DNA of 64,000 nucleotides from Forficula auricularia (Eukaryota; Arthropoda; Insecta; Dermaptera; Forficulidae): assembly GCA_024734495.1 (NCBI GenBank), contig JALMQS010000409.1, positions 310,305 to 374,304 on the forward strand, read 5' to 3'. Positions 29,946 through 40,026 of this stretch are shown here, piece after piece. The translations under genes and the position numbers were made by a program. Positions within the stretch are counted from its first letter, which is position 1, and each line of letters starts with the position of its first letter. Below the pieces are notes generated by a model. The model did no database searches. It saw only the letters and a program-made list of their open reading frames with translations, and had not been told where the DNA came from.

Positions 29946-30432
29946 GGAAAAATAATTTTACAAATATCAATTTTTTAAATATTTTTTGAAATGTATGTGG
30001 TAGAAAGTAGGGGGAAGAGGAGAAGTTGTTCTAAGAATTAATATTTTCAACAAACCAGCTAAAGGAAGCTATACCTACTATTATAATAAAGAATGGGAAA
30101 GTACATGAAAGGGTACAACTGGAAAAGTACCTGAGAGGGTACAATTACCTTCATATATTCAATGTACGAACAATAGAAGAAATAAATTTTAAGATGGTGA
30201 TAATATGTGGCATTATAATTCGATCGACTACGTCCAGGGCGTCTATATGATTTCAAGTTGAATTAATTAAAATAATTTAGAATTTTCACACCTATATACT
30301 ACTCTGTCCGAAGCCAATTATTAAAAAAAATTCTACTCTATAACATTTTTTTTAATATATAGAAAATAAATTGAGAAAATTTTCATTTTACAATAGATTT
30401 TACTCTAAAGAGAAATCATTTGTTTGTGCATA
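29946..30432. other. no recognised gene
   Basis: AT-rich non-coding sequence preceding the mariner end. Confidence 0.4.
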
Positions 30433-31098
30433 ACAGGTCATTCAATAAGTCCGTAGGATAAGTAAGAAAAAAACAAAATTTTGACAAAACTCGATTTTAT
30501 TATTCAACAAAGTTGCCTGCGAGGGCGATACAACTAGTATAGCGATTTTCCAACTTTTCGATACCACTTTTATAGTATGATTTCTCTTTCTCTTCAAAAT
30601 AGGCCTCAGTTTCAGCGATTACTTCATCAGTGGACTTAAATTTCTTTCCAGCAAGAATTCTCTTGAGATTTGAAAACAGGAAAAAGTCGCTGGGGGCTAA
30701 ATCTGGAGAATATTGTGGGTGGGTAAGCAATTTGAAGCCCAATTCATTCAATTTTGCCATCGTTTTCATCGATCTGTGACACGGTGCATTGTCTTGGTGA
30801 AACAACACTTTTTTCTTTTTCAAATGTGGCCGTTTCTTTGCAATTTCAGCCTTCAATCGATCCAAAAGTGCATAGTAATAGTCGCTGTTGATGGTGGTTC
30901 CTTTTTGGAGATAGTCAATGAATATTATTCCGTTCGCATCCCAAAATACAGACGCCATCACCTCACAGGCCGACTGTTGCGTCTTTGCTCGCTTTGGATT
31001 CGGTTCGTCGACTGCTGTCCTCTCTGCTGACTGTGTTTTGGATTCTGGTGTGTAATAGTGAAGCCATGTCTCATCCATTAGTTTCGAATGTGTAATCT
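30433..31098 (-). mobile_element. mariner element, 3' half
   Basis: The right terminus (left in the window) ACAGGTCATTCAATAAGTCC is preceded by TA at 30431-30432. The opposite end and N-terminal half of the transposase gene are missing; sequence similarity stops just upstream of the first catalytic motif at about 31080-31098. Confidence 0.85.
30500..31078 (-). pseudogene. mariner transposase, catalytic domain only
   Basis: Open frame of 192 residues starting at MDETWLHYYTPESKTQS, the first catalytic Asp motif. It continues with CEVMASVFWDANGIIFIDYL, HQDNAPCHRS (second Asp) and SPDLAPSDFFLFSNLKR (third Asp), with exactly 34 residues between the last two: a complete DD34D triad. The C-terminal GIEKLENRYTSCIALAGNFVE is the usual mariner ending. 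Full-length proteins are about 345 residues, so the N-terminal DNA-binding half is absent and the copy cannot recognise its ends. The open catalytic frame implies a fairly young copy. It is a different lineage from the 9.9-kb mariner. Confidence 0.95.
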
Positions 31099-31225
31099 TC
31101 AGTTTTTTAATTAGAAATATTTAATCTGTTATTGCTCATGGATTCAATTACCGATAATTTATAATGTGGTTGAATTGCTATAACAAAAAACCGAATTTTT
31201 CTATATTTAATCGGATAGTTGAACC

Positions 31226-32126
31226 CATAAGAAATCACAGAGACAATATTAATATTAAGCAGGGCGATCCTCTATCACCTATGCTGTTCAACATGGTCAT
31301 GGACCGAATGGTCCGGAAGCTGCCTCCAACAGTAGGAACCCAAGTGGGTAACAGCCACTTCAATGGCTTGTTATTCGCCGACGACCTACTGTTATTTGCC
31401 ACTACTCCTGCTGGTCTCCAAGAATCCCTATACATAGTTCACTCCTTCTTGAAGGATTGCGGACTTGTCATAAATACAGGGAAGTCCTTCACACTATCCA
31501 TCCATTCACTGGGCAAACAGAAGAAAACAGTGGTAGATGTCAAGAAAGAGTTTATGTGTGGCACACATAAACTCTCTAGTATTGATAGAGAGAAAACATT
31601 CACCTACCTCGGTATTCCCTTTACTGCTGAAGGGAAAAGCTTCATTCACCCAGACCAACTACTACAAGAAAAGATCAATAAGATCTCAAAAGCTCCTCTA
31701 AAGCCCCAACAAAGGCTTTTCGCCCTGAGAGTGATCATCCTCCCTAGCGTGTATCATCTGCTAACGCTAGGAAGAACAACCCTCAGTATGTTAAATAAAA
31801 TCGACATACTAGTGAGAGCAGCTGCCAGACGCCGGTGTGATCTTCCTAAAGATTCACCCAACGCCTACATTCACGCGAGCGGAATCGATGGAGGACTCGG
31901 TATACCATCCATGCGATGGCTAATGCCACTTCATAGATATATCCGACTCAGCAAATTCATGGACAAGACAAACGCAGAAGACAGAAATGTGGTCCTAGAA
32001 CATGAATGTGATAGGGCCAAATGCCGTCTTAATGACCACGGAAGCTACTTGGACAACAAATCCAAAATACAGAAGTTCTGGGCTGATTTACTATACAAAT
32101 CATGGCGCTGCATTAAAGGAGTCTAG
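31226..32126 (+). pseudogene. R2 reverse transcriptase, palm and thumb
   Basis: The frame has KQGDPLSPMLFNMVMDRMVR, LLFADDLLLFATTPAGLQES (catalytic FADD), FTYLGIPFTAEGKSF, SKAPLKPQQRLFALRVIILP (the hallmark APLKPQQRLFALR of R2) and GGLGIPSMRWLMPLHRYIRL. R2 proteins copy their RNA at a nicked 28S rDNA site. The first 20-odd residues of the open frame belong to unrelated upstream DNA. The frame breaks at 32126 and continues in another frame to 32337. The fingers, zinc-finger and Myb regions are lost. Confidence 0.95.
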
Positions 32127-32860
32127 TAAAGTAACCCAACAGCACCGCTGGGTTACAGAACCAAGTAAATTCCTAACGGGAAGAGATTTACTAAACTCTA
32201 TCAAACTAAGGATCAATGCTCTTCCCGTAAAATCTCGGACATCACGGGGACAAGAAAAGGACCGAATGTGCAGTGGTGGATGCAATTCAAAAGAAACGCT
32301 CCACCATGTCCTCCAAGTCTGCCACCGTACACACTAGGGACGCATCAAGAGACATGAAGCTATAAACAACTACATAGCTCGTGGGGTGGTAGCCAAGACA
32401 GGATAGAGAGCCCTACATCAAGTCTGTTTCTGGTCTCCAGAAGCCAGATTTGATAGCCTGTCGCGGCGACTGTGTGTTAGTCTTGGACACACAGGTTGTC
32501 TGCGATCAGGCTGACCTTGATGCGGAACATAGAAGAAAATTGGACAAGTATCGTCACCTCGAAGACACCATCAAGACATTATATAACAAAGAAGACATAA
32601 TGTTCACTTCAGCCACCCTCTCATTTAGAGGGCTCTGGAGCCAACAATCATTGTCAGAACTGAAGAATCTTGGTATTATATAGTAAACGCCAAAGATATC
32701 AAAGTTCTATCTACTCGGACAATCATAGGAGGGCTGTCAAGCTTCTGGAAGTTCAACAAAACCACTTCCTACAAAAAGACCCGCGATGCCCACGGAAATC
32801 GGATAAAGAAGAAGATGAAGAGTCGAAGACAGGTGCTCGCTGCCTCCTCAGTGACAAGAC
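32125..32860 (+). pseudogene. R2 zinc knuckle and restriction-like endonuclease, broken
   Basis: Translation in shifting frames gives QHRWVTEPSKFLTGRDLLNS, then CSGGCNSKETLHHVLQVCHR (a CCHC zinc knuckle), SGLQKPDLIACRGDCVLVLD with TQVV (the KPD...D endonuclease motif), LDAEHRRKLDKYRHLEDTIK and, after another shift at about 32685, IKVLSTRTIIGGLSSFWKFN. These are in the order of the R2 C-terminal domain, which nicks the target. Stops at 32335 and 32683 and at least three shifts inactivate it. Confidence 0.9.
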
Positions 32861-32974
32861 CGTTGAGGTTTTAGTAGGTATTCCCGATGCATCAAAACCA
32901 TCGGGAGAGTCCTACACTCCTGAGTATCCTTCTCAAGGTTAGTGCGTAAATGCATTTCCCAACGTAAAAAAAAA

Positions 32975-32989
32975 TAGTCAAATGCCTCA
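32975..32989 (+). other. 28S rDNA target remnant downstream of R2
   Basis: TAGTCAAATGCCTCA follows the R2 poly(A) directly. The 28S sequence immediately downstream of the R2 insertion site is TAGCCAAATGCCTCG, so 13 of 15 bases match in the correct position and orientation. Similarity ends after this. Confidence 0.6.
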
Positions 32990-33114
32990 TTTATTTTGGT
33001 ATTTTTATTTTTATAGTAGTTGTAAAATACGACTTTGACATATTCGAGTTATCGTTAGCAAGTCAGAGCCTTCCCGTAGCGCCCGCCGTCAGTAGTTCCT
33101 TTTGGAGCGAAGCT

Positions 33115-33568
33115 AATCTGACCGCTGTGACCTTCAGACCCTAAGGGCTACCAACATTTCCGGCCTTAGTTTAGTCGGCCCAACTAATAATAACCAGCCT
33201 CGGAATCAGGATGGACAAAGAGGCTCGAGTCCTAATCCCACTGGAATTAGGACGCCGACTGATTTAGCAGGGCAGAGTGGTCGGCCGCCACTAGCCCACT
33301 CATGCCGATTACCAACCTGTGATCGAAATTTCAGTACCCTCATTGGGAGGAGCGTGCATGAACAGCATATGCATAAAGACATGTATGATAGACTGGTGCT
33401 CGAAACGATCGTTCATAAAAAGAAACGATGAACTGATGAAGAGTCGGCGCTTCTAGCGCTGGCTGAAGCAAGACTTTTGTCCTCAGACGTTAGGTTTTTG
33501 AACCAAGAGCTTGCGGAGTTGTTCGCGGCAAGGACGCTGGAAGCCATTAAAGGCAAAAGGCCTTAACC
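33115..33568 (+). pseudogene. R2 N-terminal zinc-finger region
   Basis: An open frame from 33115 reads SDRCDLQTLRATN..., then CRLPTCDRNFSTLIGRSVHE followed by QHMH, a C2H2 finger of the CD.NFST..GR.VHE type typical of R2. The frame meets a TGA at 33429-33431, where DEESALLALAEARLLSSDVR and FLNQELAELFAARTLEAIKG then resume in frame. After GKR at about 33563 a deletion of perhaps 250-300 residues joins directly to reverse-transcriptase sequence. The finger helps place R2 on its target in known members. Confidence 0.8.
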
Positions 33569-33571
33569 TCT

Positions 33572-34789
33572 TTATGTTATGTGAGACTTTACCCTCTCAC
33601 CTCTTGGAATCTCGAACTACTCTAATTCCAAAAAAAGAGGGAGCTTTAACCGATCACCGTGTCGTCGATCTTACTAAGAACATTCCATAAGATCCTGGCT
33701 GGACGGATTGTTCGAACCAGTGAGCTTGACAAACGGCAGAAGGCGTTCCTGACACTGGATGGTAGTGCACAGAACATTTTTGATCTGGACTTAGCGCTGC
33801 GCATCCATCGGGCAGAATTCAGGTCGATGTGTGTGGCCTCTTTAGACATAGCGAAGGCGTTTGATTCCGTCTCGCATATGTCTATTCAAGACTCCATGAC
33901 TAGCTTAGGAGTCCCCCAACATCTTGTACGCTACATTATAGGCACGTACAAGGGCTCGAGCACTCGGCTTGCATCCGCTGGATGGGTTTCAGAGCGAATT
34001 GCTCCTTGCTGTGGAGTGGAGCAAGGAGAGCCTCTTTCTCCAATATTGTTTAACCTAATTATTGATAGATTACTCCGAAAACTTCCATCACAAATCGGAG
34101 TAAATGTCTGCGGGCATTCAATGAATGCACTAGCTTTCGCCGACGATCTGTTGTTGTTTGCGACAACACCTGCAGGGCTACAGGTCGCTCTAGATGCGGT
34201 CCACAGTTACCTGAGCAGCTGTGGATTGAATATTAACGGCACTAAATCTTTTTCAGTGGCGAGTCAGAGCGTCCCACACAAGAAAATGACTGTCGTTGAT
34301 GCACAGACACGATTTCGGATCGAGGGCCGCACCTTGCCAGCACTTGCTAGTAGTGACGAGTGCAAGTACCTAGGTGTACCGTTTACGCCCCAGGGAAGGG
34401 CAACGGTTGGGATAGATCGGCTCGAGGTAGGGCTCGATCGACTCTCCAAAGCACCTCTCAAACCACAACAACGGTTGTTTGGGTTGCGAGTGCTGCTGCT
34501 ACCAGGTCTTTACCACCTATTCACGCTCGGGAGCAGCAGCATTGGTCAGCTTAAGAAAGCTGATGCAAGGGTACGGAACACCGTACGCAAGTGGGGTGGC
34601 CTGTCGATTCCATCCTTCAGGACCACTATGCCGTTGCATCGCTTAAGCAGGTTGGGCAAATATATGACAGACGTGGGCGCTAAAAGCTCTTTTCTAGAAA
34701 CAGAGATGGGCCGGGCTAGGCGCAGACTGCATATGGGTCAACAACATCTAGACACCAAAGTTAAACAGGAGAAATGGTTGGGCGACTAA
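33572..34789 (+). pseudogene. R2 reverse transcriptase (largest open piece)
   Basis: LCETLPSHLLESRTTLIPKK opens the fingers. After a frameshift near 33660, the frame is open for 376 residues: VSSILLRTFHKILAGRI-type start, SLDIAKAFDSVSH (motif A Asp), GVEQGEPLSPILFNLIIDRL, LAFADDLLLFATTPAGLQVA (FADD), CKYLGVPFTPQGRA and SKAPLKPQQRLFGLRVLLLP. Stop at 34787. GEPLSP replaces the usual GDPLSP. The catalytic aspartates are intact, yet flanking damage shows the element is dead. Confidence 0.95.
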
Positions 34790-34835
34790 GCTTCACGAAT
34801 CAGTGGGCTGAAAGGCACTTGAAAGCTCTCGAATT

Positions 34836-35764
34836 GTGCCTGGGCAACACAGGTGGACAGTCGAGGGCACAAGATTGGTGAGCGGTAGCGACTTCATAGA
34901 TTTCAACCGCTTGAGGATCAATGCCTTACCTACCAAGTCACGGTCCACTAGAGGACGGCTCGTGGATCGGCATTGCAGGGCGGGTTGCAACGAAATTGAG
35001 ACCCTGGGACACGTTCTACAAAGATGCCATCGCACGCATGGCGCTAGGATTAAGCGGCATGATGCGGTGGTGTCATATGTTAAGAGAAATCTTTTACACA
35101 TTTTTCCAACAGTGGACGTGGAACCACGGATTCAAACATCATTGGGATTGCGAAAACCCGACCTGGTTGCCGTGAAGGAAGACTCGGCCCTGGTGCTAGA
35201 TGCTCAAGTAACATCTGAGCACGCGGACTTGACATGCGCGGATCCAGGAGGGGGCGACCGCCCCCCAAAGCATTGGAGATCAACATTTTTTATGTTTTTT
35301 TTATATTTTAAAATTGAAGAAAATAAAGTTCTATGTGTGTGTGTGTGTGTGTGTGTGTGGGGCGTCGTCTCTGCCCCCCCCCCCCCCCCCGCTTGGACAA
35401 TTCGATCGCGACACACTTCCGAGATCAAAAGTAGATCTTATATACCGGCGACCGCCCCCCCCCCCCCCCTCCCTCCAAATCAGAGGTCTGGATCCGCGCC
35501 TGGGACTTGAATAGGCGTCATGAGGACAAAAGAACCTATTATCAGCAAGTAGTCCAGGCCATCAGGACTAAATATAATGTACAATCAGTTGTCTTCGGTT
35601 CTATAACCCTTTCGTGGAGGCAAAAGTCGGTAGAGCACCTGTTGAGCATGTATGTCAATAAGAAGTCTGAAATTAAGATCATTTATACACGAGTGTTGGT
35701 AGGTGGATTGAACAGCTATAGGAACCATTCTCCTCAAGAATGTAATATGAGGATGGGTTTTTAG
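34836..35764 (+). pseudogene. R2 zinc knuckle and endonuclease, interrupted
   Basis: Open from PGQHRWTVEGTRLVSGSDFI through CRAGCNEIETLGHVLQRCHR (zinc knuckle) and LRKPDLVAVKEDSALVLDAQ with VTSEHADL (the KPD...D active-site region). It is then cut by the 270-bp MITE at 35233-35502 and resumes with RRHEDKRTYYQQVVQAIRTK, VVFGSITLSWRQKSVEHLLS and IKIIYTRVLVGGLNSYRNHS. The frame on the two sides was continuous before the insertion, apart from the 8-bp duplication. Confidence 0.95.
35233..35502. mobile_element. hAT MITE inside R2 endonuclease (270 bp)
   Basis: CATGCGCGGATCCAGGAGGG at the left mirrors GGATCCGCGCCTG at the right. Flanked by an exact 8-bp duplication GGACTTGA (35225-35232 and 35503-35510). 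The interior has a TG dinucleotide run (35336-35358) and two C runs of 15 or more. It inserted after R2, so R2 copy 2 is older. Confidence 0.95.
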
Positions 35765-35855
35765 TGGGTATGGGGTAATAACCCTGAGTCCCACACTATC
35801 ACCAGTTTATCTTAGGTGATGTGCGTAAAGCATTTTCTCTCCTGCTAAAAAAAAA

Positions 35856-36227
35856 TAATTAAAAACTGATCACATAGGTAAATTATACATTCTCTAATTA
35901 ACTTCAAGCATTCTCTCTCGCTATGAAGAGATGATTATTTTGAGTGCGAGATCCGAACTATTTATGCTTTCCCAGTTAATCTATCCATCCGCAACAATAC
36001 TTGTATTATTTTTTTAAGACTCTTGACTAATATTATTTCAAATACAAATAATTATTATATATTTTAACATTTCATTTATCCATTCAACTCATATTAATAG
36101 AAAGATTATAAACTCTTCATATTTAGCTTGAATTTGAAATAATTCAAAGTTTTTTAAATCTAAATGAATCAAATTTTTTTATTCAAAAATCAATATTTAA
36201 TTCATAAGCCCAAAACTTTTTAATTGA
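35856..36227. other. no recognised gene
   Basis: AT-rich sequence after the R2 tail; unlike copy 1, no 28S-like bases follow the A run (ATAATTAAAAACTG). Confidence 0.4.
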
Positions 36228-36650
36228 AAAGTTTTTGTTTTACCGAGAGTAGCAGAGTTGTTGATTCACAAAGAGAAATAAAGAGGTTGTCCTCTGGTTG
36301 ATGCAAATAAACATACACACATATATATCGACATGATATATCTGTATATATATATATATTATTTATTTGTTTGAGACTATAGTTTCGAAGACTTGGTCTT
36401 GATCATCAGTCTTTTTTTAATTATAAATGTTTTTCATGGAGTCAATATCGTATGGATATTGAAAATTTGGTGTCCTTTCTTCACTGGTGGTCAGCTTAGA
36501 ACTAATAAAGACATTCTTCTGGTTCACATTCAAATATAACAATATGTTTCCTTTTCTCCTTGTTTTACAAAGAGAAAGGCTGACAATGGATTTTGCATCA
36601 AGCAGAGGACAACCTCTTTGTTTCTCTTTGCCAAAACTTTTTGATGTTTA
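36228..36650 (-). repeat. hammerhead-like foldback family 1 (right arm deleted)
   Basis: Left arm AAAAGTTTTTGTTTTACCGA with GAGAGTAGCAGAGTTG, AAAGAGAAATAAAGAGGTTG and a full hammerhead-like end (36366-36412). The right arm (36590-36650) keeps only TTTTGCATCAAGCAGAGGAC and TTTCTCTTTGCCAAAACTTT. A TA simple repeat lies at 36341-36360. Confidence 0.75.
36366..36412 (-). ncRNA. hammerhead-ribozyme-like motif (family 1)
   Basis: Minus strand: GACUGAUGA then UCAAGACC, short loop, and AGUCUUC-GAAAC-UAUA-GUC-UCAAA. CUGAUGA, GAAAC, the two-base-pair stem III with UAUA loop, and the GUC cleavage triplet are all present. Stem II is slightly mismatched and stem I is only two base pairs (GA/UC) beside the core. 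Confidence 0.4.
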
Positions 36651-37340
36651 TATACCACTACTAGCCAAATTACAAATCTGACAACACTGTCCGAGCTTGT
36701 ATATATTTTATCATAGAAATTTCAGATAAAGTACATTATAAAGGGAGATTTATAAAACAAAAAGTTCTTAATAAGCGATTGAAAGCTGTTGCGAAAATGG
36801 CTGAAAAAAGACGTCAACAAAATACTAAAGTAAACCCACTTTTTAGGTTAAATAAATGCGTTGTTGCCAGCTTGTTTTTAGTGTAAATTTTTCATTATTT
36901 ATTAGTTATTATTTAATGTTGGTTTATAACAATGGTAAGAAGAGTTTCTTAATCTACTCTTATTAAACGAGCTAGGTCTGGACCTCGACAAATATCTTAA
37001 TTGATCTTTTCTTAATTAAAGTAATTATTGATAGATGAAAATCTCAATAAAAAAGTTTGTTTACATTTTTTTCAATTATCTTTTATTTATTAATTGTTTT
37101 TTTAATTTTAAAACCCACTAATAGGTTATAGCAAATATTATTATATATATTAAAATTATAAATTTTTTGTTTGTGTTTTAATTAACAGGTTTCTAAATCA
37201 TATCTTTACAGGTGTGTTTACAAAGTGGATGAAGTGGCTTTTTTTATATAACTTGGAAACAAATCTTATTTAATTTTATATTTTTATTTCAGATCCTATA
37301 CGATTATTTTTTTGATTATTATTTTCATATTTATTTTTTA
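36651..37340. other. no recognised gene
   Basis: AT-rich. No open frame of note and no repeat partner seen. Confidence 0.4.
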
Positions 37341-37429
37341 TAATGTTTGTCAATATGAACGAATGTGGGCAAATTGGTGTACGAGTAAACAAATATACAA
37401 ATAATATGAAGACCATTAGAAAGCTAGAA

Positions 37430-37605
37430 ATGCAAAAACTGGGTGTGGGGTGGAGTGGATGTGGGAGGTTCAGGAGGTGGGGTGCAGTTGTGGGGGATCC
37501 GGGGATGAGAGGCGCGGTTGGGGTGAGTGGGGGTGCAGTGGTGGGGGCGAGGTTTCGGGAGGAGGGGGTCAGGGGTTACCGTGCATCGCTCGGTGGCTCC
37601 AGGTA
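37430..37605 (+). other. strand-asymmetric G-rich island
   Basis: About 170 bp in which the plus strand is dominated by G (GGTGTGGGGTGGAGTGGATG, GGGGGATCCGGGGATGAG, GGTTGGGGTGAGTGGGGG, GGAGGAGGGGGTCAGGGG). Four or more G-runs lie within 30 bases, so G-quadruplexes are possible. Surrounding DNA is AT-rich. An 89-codon frame across it is Gly/Val/Arg-rich through composition and has no domain I recognise. Confidence 0.6.
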
Positions 37606-37612
37606 CTTATAA

Positions 37613-38584
37613 TTAAATATGTATGTAAACTTTCCGATATCCCGTATAATGCAATTTATAAGAGTGTGAAAATCTCTATCTTTGAAATTTAATATCACCG
37701 GAACTATATTGTTCATAAATTTTGTTTTGCCACCAATCGTTGCAGAAGTATTTAAATAATAACTGTCTAAATTTCAAAAAATTCCTAAGAAAATCATATA
37801 TGGTGAAACAACTACCTTAAGCGAAACCCTCGATAAGCATACTTGACCATATGTATATTCATCATTGAATCAATGATAAATATCTTTTTCTTTGGAATGC
37901 ATCGTGTAATTTTGTTTGAATACAAAAGAAAGAGCTGAGGGCTCTTCGCCATTTCCACTTTTCAAGCCGACCATGATGGAACATTTGATCTCAAAGTTGA
38001 TTTACGTTTCTTTAAGTCAACGAGATGAAAGATAATTTATATTATTTCAAAGTCATATCTTGACGTTGTAGCTGGAGAATTAATTAATGGTTCTTATAGA
38101 TGTTTAGATATTTATCTTCTAAGAGCACAGCCATGCTTTATTAAATTTATTCGAAAAATAAACTAACATTTGTCTGGGTTTGAAACTTTTTTTCCAGTAT
38201 TGTTCATCCATCTGCGTTATCTTTAATTATAAAAAATCTAATTAAAAAATAATTATTAACGGGAAGCGCAATTTAAACGATCGTTAAATTATTGCAAAAA
38301 AATTGTTAACTTTTTCTCTTTTAAATTTCAAAAAAACAAAAAAAAAAAACAGAAAAGTTAGCTCCTGAGAAAATAATAGGACCTCCAAAAAATTCAAATA
38401 AACTCAATGAAAATAAAATAAAAAATAATTAATTGTTAACTTTTTAAAATGAATATTAGATAAGATAATTTTATTACCTGACCAGAGCTTATCCCCATTA
38501 GCCCCCTTCGAATTTTACAATAATGTTTTTTACATAAAGAATTACAGTAAATGAACATGATTATTACAATTCTTAAAATATAAA
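37613..38584. other. no recognised gene
   Basis: AT-rich non-coding sequence. Confidence 0.4.
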
Positions 38585-38846
38585 TAAAGAAAATTTAATT
38601 ATAATATATAATAAAGATAAGAGTAAATAAAAATTATATTTAATATTGATTTACTATGAGTTAAGGATTCTTAGTAACTTGTTTCACATTAAAATTAAAA
38701 AATTAAAAAGATGTAAAAAAATTTCTTTTTCAATAAATATATTTCGGGCTAACAACCCATCTTCAGGAAGTACAGAAAATAACTATTATTTTATTTAACT
38801 AGTTATTTTATCTACTTCCTGAAGATGATTGATAGCCCGGAATATA
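38585..38846. repeat. hammerhead-like foldback family 3, left part
   Basis: Outer arm GATAAGAGTAAATAAA, TATTGATTTACTATGAGTTA and TTTCACATTAAAATTAAAAA, then a minus-strand hammerhead-like core (38728-38770) and, after a 45-bp spacer, its inverse (38808-38846), which breaks off at GGAATATA. The rest of the right arm resumes at 39736 beyond an inserted element. A sister copy lies at 46270-46490. Confidence 0.8.
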
Positions 38847-39735
38847 CAGGGTGGTGACTTGGCCGACGCAGCATAGCGATTATAATGTTAATTTTCGAAT
38901 GTGAATTTATTTGCTCCCCTAATTATTTTAGAGTTAAAGTTCTCATAGGTTTTTTGTAGAGAAAAAAATACTGAATCCGAACATATTTTTGTTTTCAAAT
39001 TTTGAAATTTCAGAACCGTAATAATCAACATTATAAATAATTGTATTTTTACAAAAATCACTGAGCCCATGTAATTATTAAAACAAACAAGGCATTTTCA
39101 TTTGTTGTTTCTAAGTAGCATAAAAATACTTAATTATTTCAACTTTTTCTTGTAATGAATACATTGTAATAAGAACTGACTTTAAAAAGTTAAGTTTTGT
39201 TTTATAATCATAGATTTGTTCACCAATATGAATCCATTTTGAGACTAGTATAAACAATAAAACTTAAACAAACTACAATAATAAAAGTTTTGAATTAAAA
39301 TTTTTTAAATAAATATCTACATTTTTAAAATCGTTTTTTTGGACTTTTAAATTATGAATTAGACAAAATCTGATGTAATTATCTTTTAGAATTTTAGTTC
39401 TGCTCAGTTTTTTGTATTCTAATTATGCTCTAAAATAATCAATAAAGACATCACTATTAAACGTCAAATAGAAACAACAAATGAAAATGCCTTGTTTGTT
39501 TTAATAATTCCATGGCCTCAGTGATTTTTGTAAAAATACAATTATTTATAATGTTGATTATTACGGTTCTGAAATTTCAAAATTTGAAAACAAAAATATG
39601 TTCGGATTCAGTATTTTTTTATCTACAAAAAACCTATAAGAACTTTAACTCTAAAATAATTAGGGGAGCAAATAAATGCACATTAAAAAATTAACATTGT
39701 AATCGCTATGCTGCGTAGGCCAATTCACCACCCGG
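38847..39735. mobile_element. TIR element with ~255-bp arms (889 bp), nested
   Basis: CAGGGTGGTGACTTGGCC at the left mirrors GGCCAATTCACCACCCGG at the right. The inverted repeat extends to about 255 bp each (38847-39108 and 39478-39735) around a ~370-bp spacer. Flanked by TATA on both sides (38843-38846, 39736-39739). Each arm holds the mirror image of the same 60-codon frame, an arm artefact and not a gene pair. Confidence 0.85.
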
Positions 39736-39880
39736 TATATATATTGAAAAAGAAACATTTTTACATCTTTTAATTTTTTAATTTTAATGTGAAACAAGTG
39801 ACCAAGAATCCTTAACTCATAGTAAATCAATATTAAATATAATATTTATTTACTCTTATCTTTATTAAAGATGTTTCACC
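39736..39880. repeat. hammerhead-like foldback family 3, right arm
   Basis: TATATATTGAAAAAGAAACA, TTTTAATTTTAATGTGAAAC and TAACTCATAGTAAATCAATA are the inverse of 38600-38740. Together with 38585-38846 it formed one foldback before the 889-bp insertion. Confidence 0.8.
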
Positions 39881-39942
39881 TTGCACCAACACCACAATCT
39901 CTACTAATTATATAATATATAATATAGATATATACAGTGCCG

Positions 39943-40000
39943 TAACTAGGGGAGGGGGGGGGGTGTAGAAATGACCAGACCAGGAGTGTTTGTGTATTGT
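39943..40000 (+). mobile_element. possible hAT terminus
   Basis: CAGTGCCGTAACTAGGGGAG followed by a G run is a common form of hAT left end. No mirrored right end was found in the window. A similar GGGCGTAGTTAGAGATGGC occurs at 41649. Confidence 0.35.
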
Positions 40001-40026
40001 ATTATTTATACAAATCTTTAAAAAAA

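Larger units (their letters stand above)
31226..32974 (+). mobile_element. R2-type LINE, copy 1 (5'-truncated)
   Basis: Starts inside the reverse-transcriptase domain and runs to a nine-A tail at 32966-32974. The 3' untranslated region shares GTGCGTAAA(T)GCATTT with copy 2. Abutting its tail is a 28S-like sequence (32975-32989). Confidence 0.9.
33060..35855 (+). mobile_element. R2-type LINE, copy 2 (internally deleted, split by hAT MITE)
   Basis: Has N-terminal zinc finger, most of the reverse transcriptase, zinc knuckle and endonuclease in order, then a 3' region with GTGCGTAAAGCATTTTCTCT and a nine-A tail (35847-35855). It lies in the same orientation as copy 1, about 85 bp beyond it. The exact 5' boundary is uncertain. 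Confidence 0.9.

Noticed and set aside
35374..35470. Long C runs as functional signals
   Set aside because: They lie inside a hAT MITE and are likely slippage products; similar runs occur in other elements here.
38888..39694. A divergent gene pair (two 60-codon frames of the same protein)
   Set aside because: They are mirror images in the arms of one inverted-repeat element.
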